Shown here piece after piece: positions 42,992 to 51,966 of a DNA stretch of 64,000 bases (the stretch's first letter is position 1; each line of letters starts with the position of its first letter). Position numbers and translations under genes: made by a program. The DNA comes from Aurantibacillus circumpalustris (lineage in GTDB: Bacteria > Bacteroidota > Bacteroidia > B-17B0 > Aurantibacillaceae), in NCBI RefSeq assembly GCF_029625215.1, contig NZ_CP121197.1, positions 1,178,001 through 1,242,000 of the forward strand, in the 5' to 3' direction. The notes under the pieces were generated by a model, which was not told where the DNA came from, ran no database searches, and saw only the letters and a program-made list of their open reading frames with translations.

Positions 42992-45900
42992 TTAGTACTG
43001 CAATACAACAAATCCTGTGATTGCTTTCTGACCACTACCTTTCATATCCAGTATATAGAAGTAGGTGCCTTGTGGCAATTTGTTTTTTCCTAAAGTTCCA
43101 GATACGTTCGGAGTGCCATCCCAGGTATTATCATAATTGGCGTTATAATAAACTTTATTGCCCCAACGATTAAAGATGGTGATTTCATTATTACCACTTG
43201 TTGATAATCCCTGAATCACAAAAAACGGATTTATGTTATCACCATCGGGAGAGAATCCTTCAGGAATAAACAGCGTATGCGTGTTAGGAATCAGCAATGT
43301 TGTAGGCACGTTATCACTAGCTTCATTACATACACCGTTTGCATTAATATCAGGATTTGTTCCTGCATTTGAAATATCCGTTAATCTCAAAGGCTCTTTG
43401 GAAATTGCAACGGCTGATCCGAAGGCGCTGTTGCTTATAGAGGTTATTACACCTGGAACTACATTAATAGTAAAATAAACCGAACGCGTTGTATTTGGTG
43501 GAACTTTACTTTTAGTAGAATCTAACAACTGGCTTTTAGTATCACCATTGTATGAAGCGTTTACAACAAGGTCACCGGTTGAAAAAGGACCCGAACGCAT
43601 GCTGTATGTTGCCGGATTTTTAATTGTATTTTCAAACAAACTGTCTTTTAAGGTGATATTGTGTAAAGTATCATTTCCTAAATTGTGAACAGTTATGGTG
43701 TAAGTAATATCAAATCCGTCATTGTCGGACTTATGAATTTCTCCAATTTTTGTAACACCAAATAACATACTCGGGAAGAAATTTACACTGGTTGGAATGT
43801 TGTTATTATACGGAGTTTTATCACCATCAGGATTAGGATTCAATCCAGTGTTCGAAGAATCACTCATCGTAACATTTTCTATTGTTGTTGCTTCACCAAC
43901 AACCGAGTTTTTATAATCTGTTAAGAAAAGAGTTGGCTTCACCTTAATTTTAAATTGAATAACTGTACTGTCTTTACTGATTAATGAATTAGTAGAACTA
44001 CTCGTTAATAAATTTGTTTGAGAAGAACCATTGAAAGACATGTTTAAGTCAAGCGGTGTTCCTCCAATTGTTTTAAGTGAATCTGCCATTACGGTAAATG
44101 TGGCTGGCGCAGGGAATGTTTTTGATAAATTTTCAGTAAGGGAAATTCCCGTTAAAGCATTTTTATCATAACTTTTTGCAACAACGGTATAAGTTAGGTT
44201 ATAAGAGCCGTCTGGGTTTATTTCCGGATCAGAAACCGCCTTAGCAATACCAAATGTTCGTAACGCACAATCTACTGGAATTAAGTATAGGGTTGTATCT
44301 TTTGTACAACCAGCGTTATCAAATAACCTTATAGAAAATGGTATTATTACTGCAGGGTTAGATAGATTGGATGCGATAATTCCATTTGTAGGAATATTGG
44401 CAGCTGTCAAATACGTGGCAGTTCCGGTGTAGCTTGTACCACTAACCAAATCATACTTGTCTGCAAGAACAAAACCAAACACAGAAATACTTCCATCGTT
44501 TCTACTAACGCCATTCGTGTCGCACGAAGAAGGAGAAATTGATGCGGTTATTGAAACGGTAGTGTGGGTGCCAACCGTTACAATTGCGCTTCCACTGCAT
44601 GTACTTGAAATATCGAGTACAACAATGGTGTATGTTCCCTGACTAGATACGCTAGGGTTTTGCACATTACTGGTAAATCCAGATGGGCCAGTCCAACTGT
44701 AAGCCGGATTTGTTGTAGTATGCAGAGCGTTAAGTGTAACCGTAGTTACAGCACAACCAATACTTCCAGAAGCCACTGCTGTAACTAAGGGAATAGAATT
44801 ATCTGTTCGTACGTCTACCGTTACTGTTGCAACACAGCCTGTAACATTATCTGTAACACTTAATGTAAAGTTACCCCAAACATTCGTAATAACCGGACTC
44901 TGAACACTGGAACTAAAGCTTTGAGGGCCAGTCCATGCGAAAGACACATTTGTATCTGTACACGCACCGACTAATTGAGCAGTAGGGCTACCACAGCCAA
45001 TCGTTCCAATACTAACAGCTGTAACTCCACTAGGAAGTGGATTTACGAATACATTTACTATAGCACTTCCAAAACATAAACCTCCATTGTCTCCAATCAC
45101 GGTGTATGATGTAGATGTGATTGGTGATTCTACAATAGACGATGAATTAGAACCGTTTGGCAACCAAGTGTAATTATTTGCACCAGTAGCCGAAAGAGTT
45201 ACAGAAGATCCGACACAAAGGGAGAAATTTGAAGGAGATATATTAATAGTAGGCGTCGGGAATACTGTTACCGGTAATGAAAATGAGCCTATACAACCAC
45301 TACCATCGTCGGCTAACAGCGTATAAATAGTCGTTACTAATGGAGTTACAACGAGAGAGTTTGTTACCTGAGCACCTGGATTCCAAGTATAGCTTATACC
45401 GCCACTGGCTGTTAAAGTTGAGGTGCTGCCTAAACATAAACTGGATGGATTCGCCGCCAAAATAATATTAGACATTGGGTTCACAGTTACAGAAACGGTT
45501 GTAACACCTGAGCAGCCATTCGCATCGATACCGGAAACCGAATAATTTGTTGAAGCAAGAGGGCTGTCTATAACATTACTACCTATTAAACCGCCAGGAA
45601 CCCATGTATAATTTGATGCCCCGCTTGCAGTTAAAGACACGGTGCCGCCGGCACAAATTAGAGTAGGCGAGGCGGTAGCATTAATAATAGGATTTGCATT
45701 TACTTGGATGGCAATTGTAGTGCTTCCTAAACAAGATCCACCATTACTGCCAGTTAATGTGTATGTAGTATTATTTGTAGGATTCACTACAATTATATTA
45801 CCAGTTAAAGAACCAGGCATCCAAGTGTAGTTATTTGCACCAGCTGCAGTTAATGTTGACGAACCTCCTGTACAAATTGCAGTATTGGTAGCAGCAGCTA

Positions 45901-48900
45901 TAATGTTGAGTCCCGGCACAACATTTACCGTAATCGTAGCAAAATTAGGACATCCAGCAGCATTAAAACCAACAACGGTATAAATTGTTGTACTACTCGG
46001 AGTATCAATGAAAGTGTTACCGCCAACCAAGCTCGGAATCCAGCTATAGGTAACAGCTCCAGAGGCAGTTAACGTTGTTGAATTACCAGTACATATTGTT
46101 TGTGGATTGGCAGTTAAATTAACCGAAGGAAGAGGTACGACTGTAACACCAATTGTAGCAGTAGAAATACAGCCACCAGTGTTAGCACTTACCGTGTAAA
46201 TGGTTGATGCAAGAGGTGTATCTATCAATGGATTGATGATAACATTATTTGGTTGCCATGTATAAGAAAATGGACCACCGACTGCAAATAATCCAACGGT
46301 GAAACCTGCACAAACTGATGGGCTTGTAGCACTTATAGAAATAGGACTCGATGGAAGAACATTCAGTGTAAAGATAGCCGAACTTGTGCAGCTTCCTATT
46401 GAACCAACTACACTATAAACAGAAGACGTAGAAGGCGCTACACTTATTGATGACAATGTAGAGCCAGTACTCCATAAATAATTTACAGCACCAGACGCTG
46501 TTAGAACCGCTGTAGATCCCGCGCATATTGGATTCGCACTACTTTGTATTGCTAAAGTTGGCGTGCCTGAAACAAATATAGTTATAGTGTTCATGTTTGT
46601 GCAACTTCCTATGCTTCCAATGACGCTATATGTAGTGGTAGTGGTAGGACAAACAACAGCGTTTGAACCAAAAGAACCAATGCTCCAGGTATAATTGGTT
46701 GCTCCGCTTGCAGTCAACGTAGCGCAACTTCCGCCACAAATAGAATTGGAATTAGCTGATATACTTACAGAGGGCGCAGGAACGATATTCACCGCGACAG
46801 TGGCTTGGCTGGTACAAGCTCCACTTGTGCCAGTTACTGTATAAATGGTACTTCCAACAACAACAACTGCTACAGTTGATCCTATGTGTGATCCTGGCAT
46901 CCAGGTGTAATTTGTTGCCCCAGTTGCTGAAAGAGTGGTTGTGATACCCGTTCCACACAACAAAGATGGTGATGCCGAAGCATTGATATTAAAAGCAGGA
47001 CTTACCAATACAAGTACTGTGGATGTACCAGTACATCCACCAGATCCTGATCCAGTTACGAGGTAAACTGTAGATGCAGTTGGTGTTACCACAACTAATC
47101 CTCCACTTAAATTACCCGGTTGCCAAGTGTAAGACAAGGCTCCACTGGCTGTTAATGTTGAGCTACTGCCCGCACAAACATTTGATGGGTTTGCTGATGC
47201 ATTAAGTATTGGAGCATTTGTTACAGATACTGTTATAAAGGCAACATTACTGATACAACCTGTAGCTCCTGTTCCAAAAACAGAATAGGTTGTTGTAGCT
47301 CCAGGGCTAACAAGCCTTGCTGCTGAGGTCGGCCCATCGCTCCAAACATAGGTGTTTGCTCCGCTTGCAGTGAATGTAGCAGATCCGCCAGGACAAATAC
47401 TTGCTGCAGACGGATTAATACTAACTGTTGGTGTTGGATTTACAATCACTGTTACGGTTGTGGATCCTGTGCATACACCAGAATTACCTGTTAAAGTATA
47501 AATGGTGGTAACGGTAGGGTTAACAAACACATTAGGTCCAGATAAACCACCAGGTGACCAAAAATAGGAAGTAGCTCCACTACCGGTTAAGGTGGCATTT
47601 GCACCAGCGCAAATAGCTATTGGTGTTGCAGTTGCGCTTAATAATGGCGCTGGGAATACAGTAACACCAAGTGTTGTTGTTTTTGTACAACCCGAAGCAT
47701 TTGCGCCTGTTACGGAGTATACAGTTGAAATAGAGGGTTTGGCAAAAAACGAAACTAAATTAATATTGCCTGGCTGCCAAGTATAAGATACGCCGCCACT
47801 TGCGCTTACAAAAGAGCTGTCTCCAGCACAAATACCTGTTGGTGTTGCGCTGGCTAAAATATTTGGTGCAGCAATTACCGGAAGACTTCCAACAAATGGC
47901 GCACTTACGCAACCAGATGCATTGGAACCCACAACGGTATAACTACTTGTGATTGTTGGGCAGGCAATTGCACTTAAACCAGTGGTGGTATAAATTAATG
48001 CTCCAGAAGGAATAAGTGTTGCGCAACTTCCAGCGCATACTGTAGTTGGCGTATAACTTGCATTAACCGTTGGTATTGGTGCAACCGTTACCGCCACAGT
48101 ATTTTGACCGGAACAAGAACCGTTAGCCCCTATAACTGTGTATGTTGTATTTGAAGTTGGACTAACCACAACACTGCTTCCTGAGAGATTACCAGGTTGC
48201 CACGTATAGCTTGTAGCGCCACTTGCGGTTAAATTAACTGAACTTCCATTACAGATAGTTGTTGAGGAAGGCGTTACACTAACAACAGGAACAGAACTTA
48301 CCACCACTGTAGTATTTGCTGTTGCGGTACATCCTAATGCACTTGAGCCCGTTACTGTATAAAAAGTTGTGGAAACAGGGCTCACGGAAACAGGCGAGCC
48401 ATTCATTCCGCCTGGTTGCCATGTATAAGAAACGCCACCACCAGCTGTTAATGTAGAGCTTCCGGTAGGACAAATAGTTGTTGGGTTTGAAGAAGCACTA
48501 ATGATAGGAGCAGGGTTTACAAAAAGGGTTCCAGTAGCACTATTGGTGCAACCTGAAGCACTTGTGCCAATTACGGTGTAATTGGTTGTAGTAACTGGAC
48601 ATGCAATTGGGCTTATTAAACCAATCGTGACATAGGACGTACCGCCCGATGCAGACAGAGTAGCACAGCTACCAGCACAAATTGTTCCAGGCAAGAACGT
48701 ACCGCTGATAACAGGAATAGGAGCAACTGTTACCGCTACAGTATTTTGACCAGAGCATGAACCATTGGCACCTAAAACTGTGTAAGTAGTACTGATTGTT
48801 GGGCTGACTAAAACACTGCTTCCTGAAAGATTACCAGGCAGCCAAGTGTAATTGGTAGCGCCACTTGCGGTTAAATTAACTGAACTTCCATTACAGATAG

Positions 48901-51715
48901 TTGTTGAAGAAGGTGTTACACTAACAACAGGGACAGAATTTACCACCACTGTTGTATTTGCTGTTGCGGTACATCCTAATGCACTTGCGCCCGTTACTGT
49001 ATAAATAGTTGTGGAAACAGGGCTAACGGTAACAGGCGAGCCATTCATTCCGCCTGGTTGCCACGTATAAGAAACGCCACCACCAGCTGTTAATGTAGAG
49101 CTTCCGGTAGGGCAAATAGCTGTTGGATTTGAAGAAGCGTTAACTATCGGCAAAGGATTTACAACGACTGTAACAGTTATAGGGCTGCTAACGCAGCCAG
49201 CTGCACTAGTCCCTGTGATAGTATAAAACGTATTAACCAAAGGGCAAACTACAAAAGAGCCTCCGCTTATATTATAGCTGCTTGCGCCGCCTGGTGTGAT
49301 TGTAGCACAACTGCCAGCACATATTGCTGTTGGACTTGCAGAAGCGTTGATAATTGGGATAGGAACTACTGTGACACCCACAGTTGTTTGATTGACACAA
49401 CCAGAGGCATTTGCCCCCGTAACTGTGTAAATAGTGTTTGCTGTAGGGCTGAGTACAGCTGTTGCTCCAGTTGAACCACCTGGCATCCAGGTATAGTTAA
49501 GTGCTCCTGAAGCTGTGAGGGTTGTAGAACTTCCAATACAGACTGAAGCGGATGAGGGAGTAATAACTATGGTTGGTAAAGGACTTAAAATAGGATTAAT
49601 GGTTTGTGTGTTAACACAACCCGCCGAGTTTGTGGCGCTCACGGAATAGCCACCAGATATGGTTGGTGTAACAACAATAGAGGATGAATTTATCGCACCA
49701 GGATTCCATGTAAAAGCTCCAACAGCAGATGGAGCCACTGCAGATAAAGTTGTTGTATTACCTGGACACGTTGAAACAGGATTGGCACTTAGAGTTATAC
49801 CAGGGCCGGGATCTACGCTGATTGTCTGAACAGCTTGACCTGTGCAGGAACCACTGGCGCCTACAAAAGTATAAGTAGTCGTAACTGTCGGCGTAAAAAC
49901 GATGGGGTTTGATGAACTACCCCCTGGATACCAAGCAACTGGGGTGCCATTAAATCCTAACAATTGCACTGGAGTGCCTGAACACACCGAACTTGTTGCC
50001 GCGCCGGCTGGACTTATCAGAAAGATAAGAACTACCGGAGGCGAAGTTTGGCCAATTGTGGTTGTGACAGCACTTGTACAGCCAGCTGTGGAAGTAGCTA
50101 CGGTGGTATAAACAGTTGCAGCGGCCTGTGAAATCGTAACAATAGAGCCAGTCAGACTTCCGGGATTCCAGGCATACGTATTTGACTCTGTGCTTAAGGC
50201 TGTGAGTGTTGCTGTCTGTCCAGGGCAAAGGCTTGAGCTGCTGCTGACGACATTAAAGATGGGGTCGGGGTTAACTGTTACCTGAAGTGTATATGTTCCG
50301 ACGCATGTTCCGGTTCGCGCCGTTAAGGTATATATGGTTGTTATAGTCGGTGTGACAATTATACTAGACAAAGTAGAGCCGCCAGGCATCCAGGTGTACT
50401 GCGAGGCGCCTGATGCGCTTAAAGTGGAAGCAGTATTACTGCCGGAAGCACAAAGGTTGGACGGAGAAGCACTGAATACTGTTGGGGGCACGAACTGAAG
50501 ATTAACAATTCTTTTTAATGGCGGATTACAAATTCCTACTGGGGACATTTCCAAAGTATAATTTCCTGGTGTGGCAGTGGTTATTACCTGATTGGTATTC
50601 GAAGTAATACCACTTCCGGCAGGTCCTTTCCACACATAGGGTCCGAATCCAGACGGTGCGCCCAATGTAGCGGTTGTACCGCATTGCACTTGCGGCGAAA
50701 CTGTGGTTGATGGCATAGCAAGCGTGGTTGAATTAACAGCCAGGTTCATTGAATTACAATTTGAATCAAAATACGCATAACCAAAGTGGCCGGTAGCCGA
50801 ACAATCGCCAACAATAATTTCTACGGTGACGTTAGGGTTAACAGTATTGGTAATATTAATGGCTGACATATCAACAGAAAACTTCTGCCAACTTGAAGTG
50901 GTTTGTACCGTATTGCCACCGTTAACGACTGTTAACCATGTTAACGGCCCTACACCCGCACAACCACTTCCACCAGAACTTGGCGCAATTATACTGAAAC
51001 TAGGGCAAGTTGTTTGAAGCGTTCCATTATCATCCCTAAATTTTACCTGCATGTATGGGGTTGAGGTACAGTTGTGATTTGGGGCATCTTGCATAACTGC
51101 CCAATAGGCAAATTCAAACACATAATTTGTTGAAGTTACCGGAAAGGTTTGTGTGAGTTTGATAACAACAGCGCCAGTCGCTTGATCGTTTATTCGAATC
51201 GCTTTATTCCCAGGAAATGGAGAAACGGGTATCATACCAACAATTGGGTCAGAAAACGGCAAAGAAACTATGGAAAGTTGACTCGCCGCGGTGGTACCAG
51301 AAGTTGTTGTTGGATACTGAGTTGAGTTTAAGTTAATTCCGTTCTCAAAGCTCCAGCCAGTGATTACACCACTTTCAAAACCTTCGTTGACACAAGGCGC
51401 TGCGTTAATAGTTCCTGAACTATATTTACCAAGCCACGACTGAGCATTTGCATTGCTTTTGAGGATATAATTTTGATGTAAATTATACTTATCCATTACG
51501 AATTGCCGTTTGTACAACTGTATTGCTTTGGTATGATCCGCACCGGTAAGCCCCTCGCCAGTGGCCATAATGCTCGCCTGGCCAAAATCAAAACCCTGGA
51601 GAGAATCTTGCGAATACACGGGCGCAAATGAAATATTGCTTATTTGCGAAAATAAGCTTGTGTTAGAAAATGTTAATAGGGCCACGAAAAAGACCAGTAT
51701 ACGTGTGAGTCTCAT
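42992..51715 (-). CDS. Giant repeat-rich T9SS type B surface protein (adhesin-like)
   Basis: 2907 residues. Signal peptide 1 to about 23. The N-terminal region (about 24-395) contains a jelly-roll-like domain (NEGFESGVITGWS). From about 415 to 2240 there are about 25 tandem repeats of about 73 residues with two Cys, a Trp-x-Pro-Gly turn and an SGxxxYTW core. Two related longer units follow (about 2245-2400, SFAWTGP/YSWTGP), then a SprB-like unit and two DUF11-like domains (about 2480-2800). The type B T9SS domain starts near 2812 with IPEGFSPDGDN and contains NRWGNKVY. It heads the operon with PorP/SprF and the PorE-like gene, and is probably a long filamentous adhesin. I saw no protease domain. 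Near-identical repeat blocks argue for ongoing recombination. Confidence 0.9.
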   Translation of the reverse strand: MRLTRILVFFVALLTFSNTSLFSQISNISFAPVYSQDSLQGFDFGQASIMATGEGLTGADHTKAIQLYKRQFVMDKYNLHQNYILKSNANAQSWLGKYSSGTINAAPCVNEGFESGVITGWSFENGINLNSTQYPTTTSGTTAASQLSIVSLPFSDPIVGMIPVSPFPGNKAIRINDQATGAVVIKLTQTFPVTSTNYVFEFAYWAVMQDAPNHNCTSTPYMQVKFRDDNGTLQTTCPSFSIIAPSSGGSGCAGVGPLTWLTVVNGGNTVQTTSSWQKFSVDMSAINITNTVNPNVTVEIIVGDCSATGHFGYAYFDSNCNSMNLAVNSTTLAMPSTTVSPQVQCGTTATLGAPSGFGPYVWKGPAGSGITSNTNQVITTATPGNYTLEMSPVGICNPPLKRIVNLQFVPPTVFSASPSNLCASGSNTASTLSASGASQYTWMPGGSTLSSIIVTPTITTIYTLTARTGTCVGTYTLQVTVNPDPIFNVVSSSSSLCPGQTATLTALSTESNTYAWNPGSLTGSIVTISQAAATVYTTVATSTAGCTSAVTTTIGQTSPPVVLIFLISPAGAATSSVCSGTPVQLLGFNGTPVAWYPGGSSSNPIVFTPTVTTTYTFVGASGSCTGQAVQTISVDPGPGITLSANPVSTCPGNTTTLSAVAPSAVGAFTWNPGAINSSSIVVTPTISGGYSVSATNSAGCVNTQTINPILSPLPTIVITPSSASVCIGSSTTLTASGALNYTWMPGGSTGATAVLSPTANTIYTVTGANASGCVNQTTVGVTVVPIPIINASASPTAICAGSCATITPGGASSYNISGGSFVVCPLVNTFYTITGTSAAGCVSSPITVTVVVNPLPIVNASSNPTAICPTGSSTLTAGGGVSYTWQPGGMNGSPVTVSPVSTTIYTVTGASALGCTATANTTVVVNSVPVVSVTPSSTTICNGSSVNLTASGATNYTWLPGNLSGSSVLVSPTISTTYTVLGANGSCSGQNTVAVTVAPIPVISGTFLPGTICAGSCATLSASGGTSYVTIGLISPIACPVTTTNYTVIGTSASGCTNSATGTLFVNPAPIISASSNPTTICPTGSSTLTAGGGVSYTWQPGGMNGSPVSVSPVSTTFYTVTGSSALGCTATANTTVVVSSVPVVSVTPSSTTICNGSSVNLTASGATSYTWQPGNLSGSSVVVSPTSNTTYTVIGANGSCSGQNTVAVTVAPIPTVNASYTPTTVCAGSCATLIPSGALIYTTTGLSAIACPTITSSYTVVGSNASGCVSAPFVGSLPVIAAPNILASATPTGICAGDSSFVSASGGVSYTWQPGNINLVSFFAKPSISTVYSVTGANASGCTKTTTLGVTVFPAPLLSATATPIAICAGANATLTGSGATSYFWSPGGLSGPNVFVNPTVTTIYTLTGNSGVCTGSTTVTVIVNPTPTVSINPSAASICPGGSATFTASGANTYVWSDGPTSAARLVSPGATTTYSVFGTGATGCISNVAFITVSVTNAPILNASANPSNVCAGSSSTLTASGALSYTWQPGNLSGGLVVVTPTASTVYLVTGSGSGGCTGTSTVLVLVSPAFNINASASPSLLCGTGITTTLSATGATNYTWMPGSHIGSTVAVVVVGSTIYTVTGTSGACTSQATVAVNIVPAPSVSISANSNSICGGSCATLTASGATNYTWSIGSFGSNAVVCPTTTTTYSVIGSIGSCTNMNTITIFVSGTPTLAIQSSANPICAGSTAVLTASGAVNYLWSTGSTLSSISVAPSTSSVYSVVGSIGSCTSSAIFTLNVLPSSPISISATSPSVCAGFTVGLFAVGGPFSYTWQPNNVIINPLIDTPLASTIYTVSANTGGCISTATIGVTVVPLPSVNLTANPQTICTGNSTTLTASGAVTYSWIPSLVGGNTFIDTPSSTTIYTVVGFNAAGCPNFATITVNVVPGLNIIAAATNTAICTGGSSTLTAAGANNYTWMPGSLTGNIIVVNPTNNTTYTLTGSNGGSCLGSTTIAIQVNANPIINATASPTLICAGGTVSLTASGASNYTWVPGGLIGSNVIDSPLASTNYSVSGIDANGCSGVTTVSVTVNPMSNIILAANPSSLCLGSTSTLTASGGISYTWNPGAQVTNSLVVTPLVTTIYTLLADDGSGCIGSFSLPVTVFPTPTINISPSNFSLCVGSSVTLSATGANNYTWLPNGSNSSSIVESPITSTSYTVIGDNGGLCFGSAIVNVFVNPLPSGVTAVSIGTIGCGSPTAQLVGACTDTNVSFAWTGPQSFSSSVQSPVITNVWGNFTLSVTDNVTGCVATVTVDVRTDNSIPLVTAVASGSIGCAVTTVTLNALHTTTNPAYSWTGPSGFTSNVQNPSVSSQGTYTIVVLDISSTCSGSAIVTVGTHTTVSITASISPSSCDTNGVSRNDGSISVFGFVLADKYDLVSGTSYTGTATYLTAANIPTNGIIASNLSNPAVIIPFSIRLFDNAGCTKDTTLYLIPVDCALRTFGIAKAVSDPEINPDGSYNLTYTVVAKSYDKNALTGISLTENLSKTFPAPATFTVMADSLKTIGGTPLDLNMSFNGSSQTNLLTSSSTNSLISKDSTVIQFKIKVKPTLFLTDYKNSVVGEATTIENVTMSDSSNTGLNPNPDGDKTPYNNNIPTSVNFFPSMLFGVTKIGEIHKSDNDGFDITYTITVHNLGNDTLHNITLKDSLFENTIKNPATYSMRSGPFSTGDLVVNASYNGDTKSQLLDSTKSKVPPNTTRSVYFTINVVPGVITSISNSAFGSAVAISKEPLRLTDISNAGTNPDINANGVCNEASDNVPTTLLIPNTHTLFIPEGFSPDGDNINPFFVIQGLSTSGNNEITIFNRWGNKVYYNANYDNTWDGTPNVSGTLGKNKLPQGTYFYILDMKGSGQKAITGFVVLQY
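44990..50470 (-). repeat. About 25 tandem Cys/Trp repeats in the giant cargo
   Basis: Units of about 70-75 codons. Each begins with Cys-x-Gly and ends before the next Cys, with a central Y-T-W-x-P-G and a T-x-x-Y-x-V strand. Most have two Cys. Four units (around 49320, 48680, 48030 and 46730) carry GSCAT and a later A/V-C-P, giving four Cys. The coding here is less AT-rich than the flanks. Confidence 0.85.
47870..49320 (-). repeat. 642-bp higher-order tandem duplication inside the giant cargo
   Basis: Three consecutive repeat units recur as a block. Matching bases at 48401 and 49043 show an offset of 642 bp (214 codons), which keeps the frame. The best conserved part is about 48090-48510 against 48732-49150, with identical stretches longer than 50 bases. 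The third unit of the block is less similar. Confidence 0.8.
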
Positions 51716-51951
51716 AAAATAATATCTCTAATATTGACACTAAACTTACTACAATTTTTTAAACATTTTTTGGCTATTTTTTTAATTTGAACGCAACCTT
51801 TTATAACTGATTAATTATCAATATGTTAACAATTTTTGTTTTATTAAGATTTGTCGGTTAATTAGTGAGTGGCTATTGAAAACAGGGCTTTTTCTGCTTT
51901 TTTGATCAAAAAATTAAAAATTGAAAGATAATTTTAAAGACACTTATTCAT

Positions 51952-51959
51952 TAAATTTG
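51952..51959 (+). promoter_or_regulatory. Bacteroidota -7 promoter element for mutL
   Basis: TAAATTTG is an exact TAnnTTTG match ending 7 bases before the mutL ATG, which predicts a leaderless or nearly leaderless transcript. The rest of the 251-base gap 51716-51966 is AT-rich and must hold the divergent promoter of the giant cargo operon (near-consensus TAAGTTTA on the minus strand). I see nothing else in it. Confidence 0.5.
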
Positions 51960-51966
51960 AAGGTTT

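Noticed and set aside
44990-50470. Tandem repeats as a CRISPR array or satellite DNA
   Set aside because: The period of about 220 bases is a multiple of three, and the units are one continuous reading frame with beta-strand pattern. No short identical repeats with unique spacers are present.
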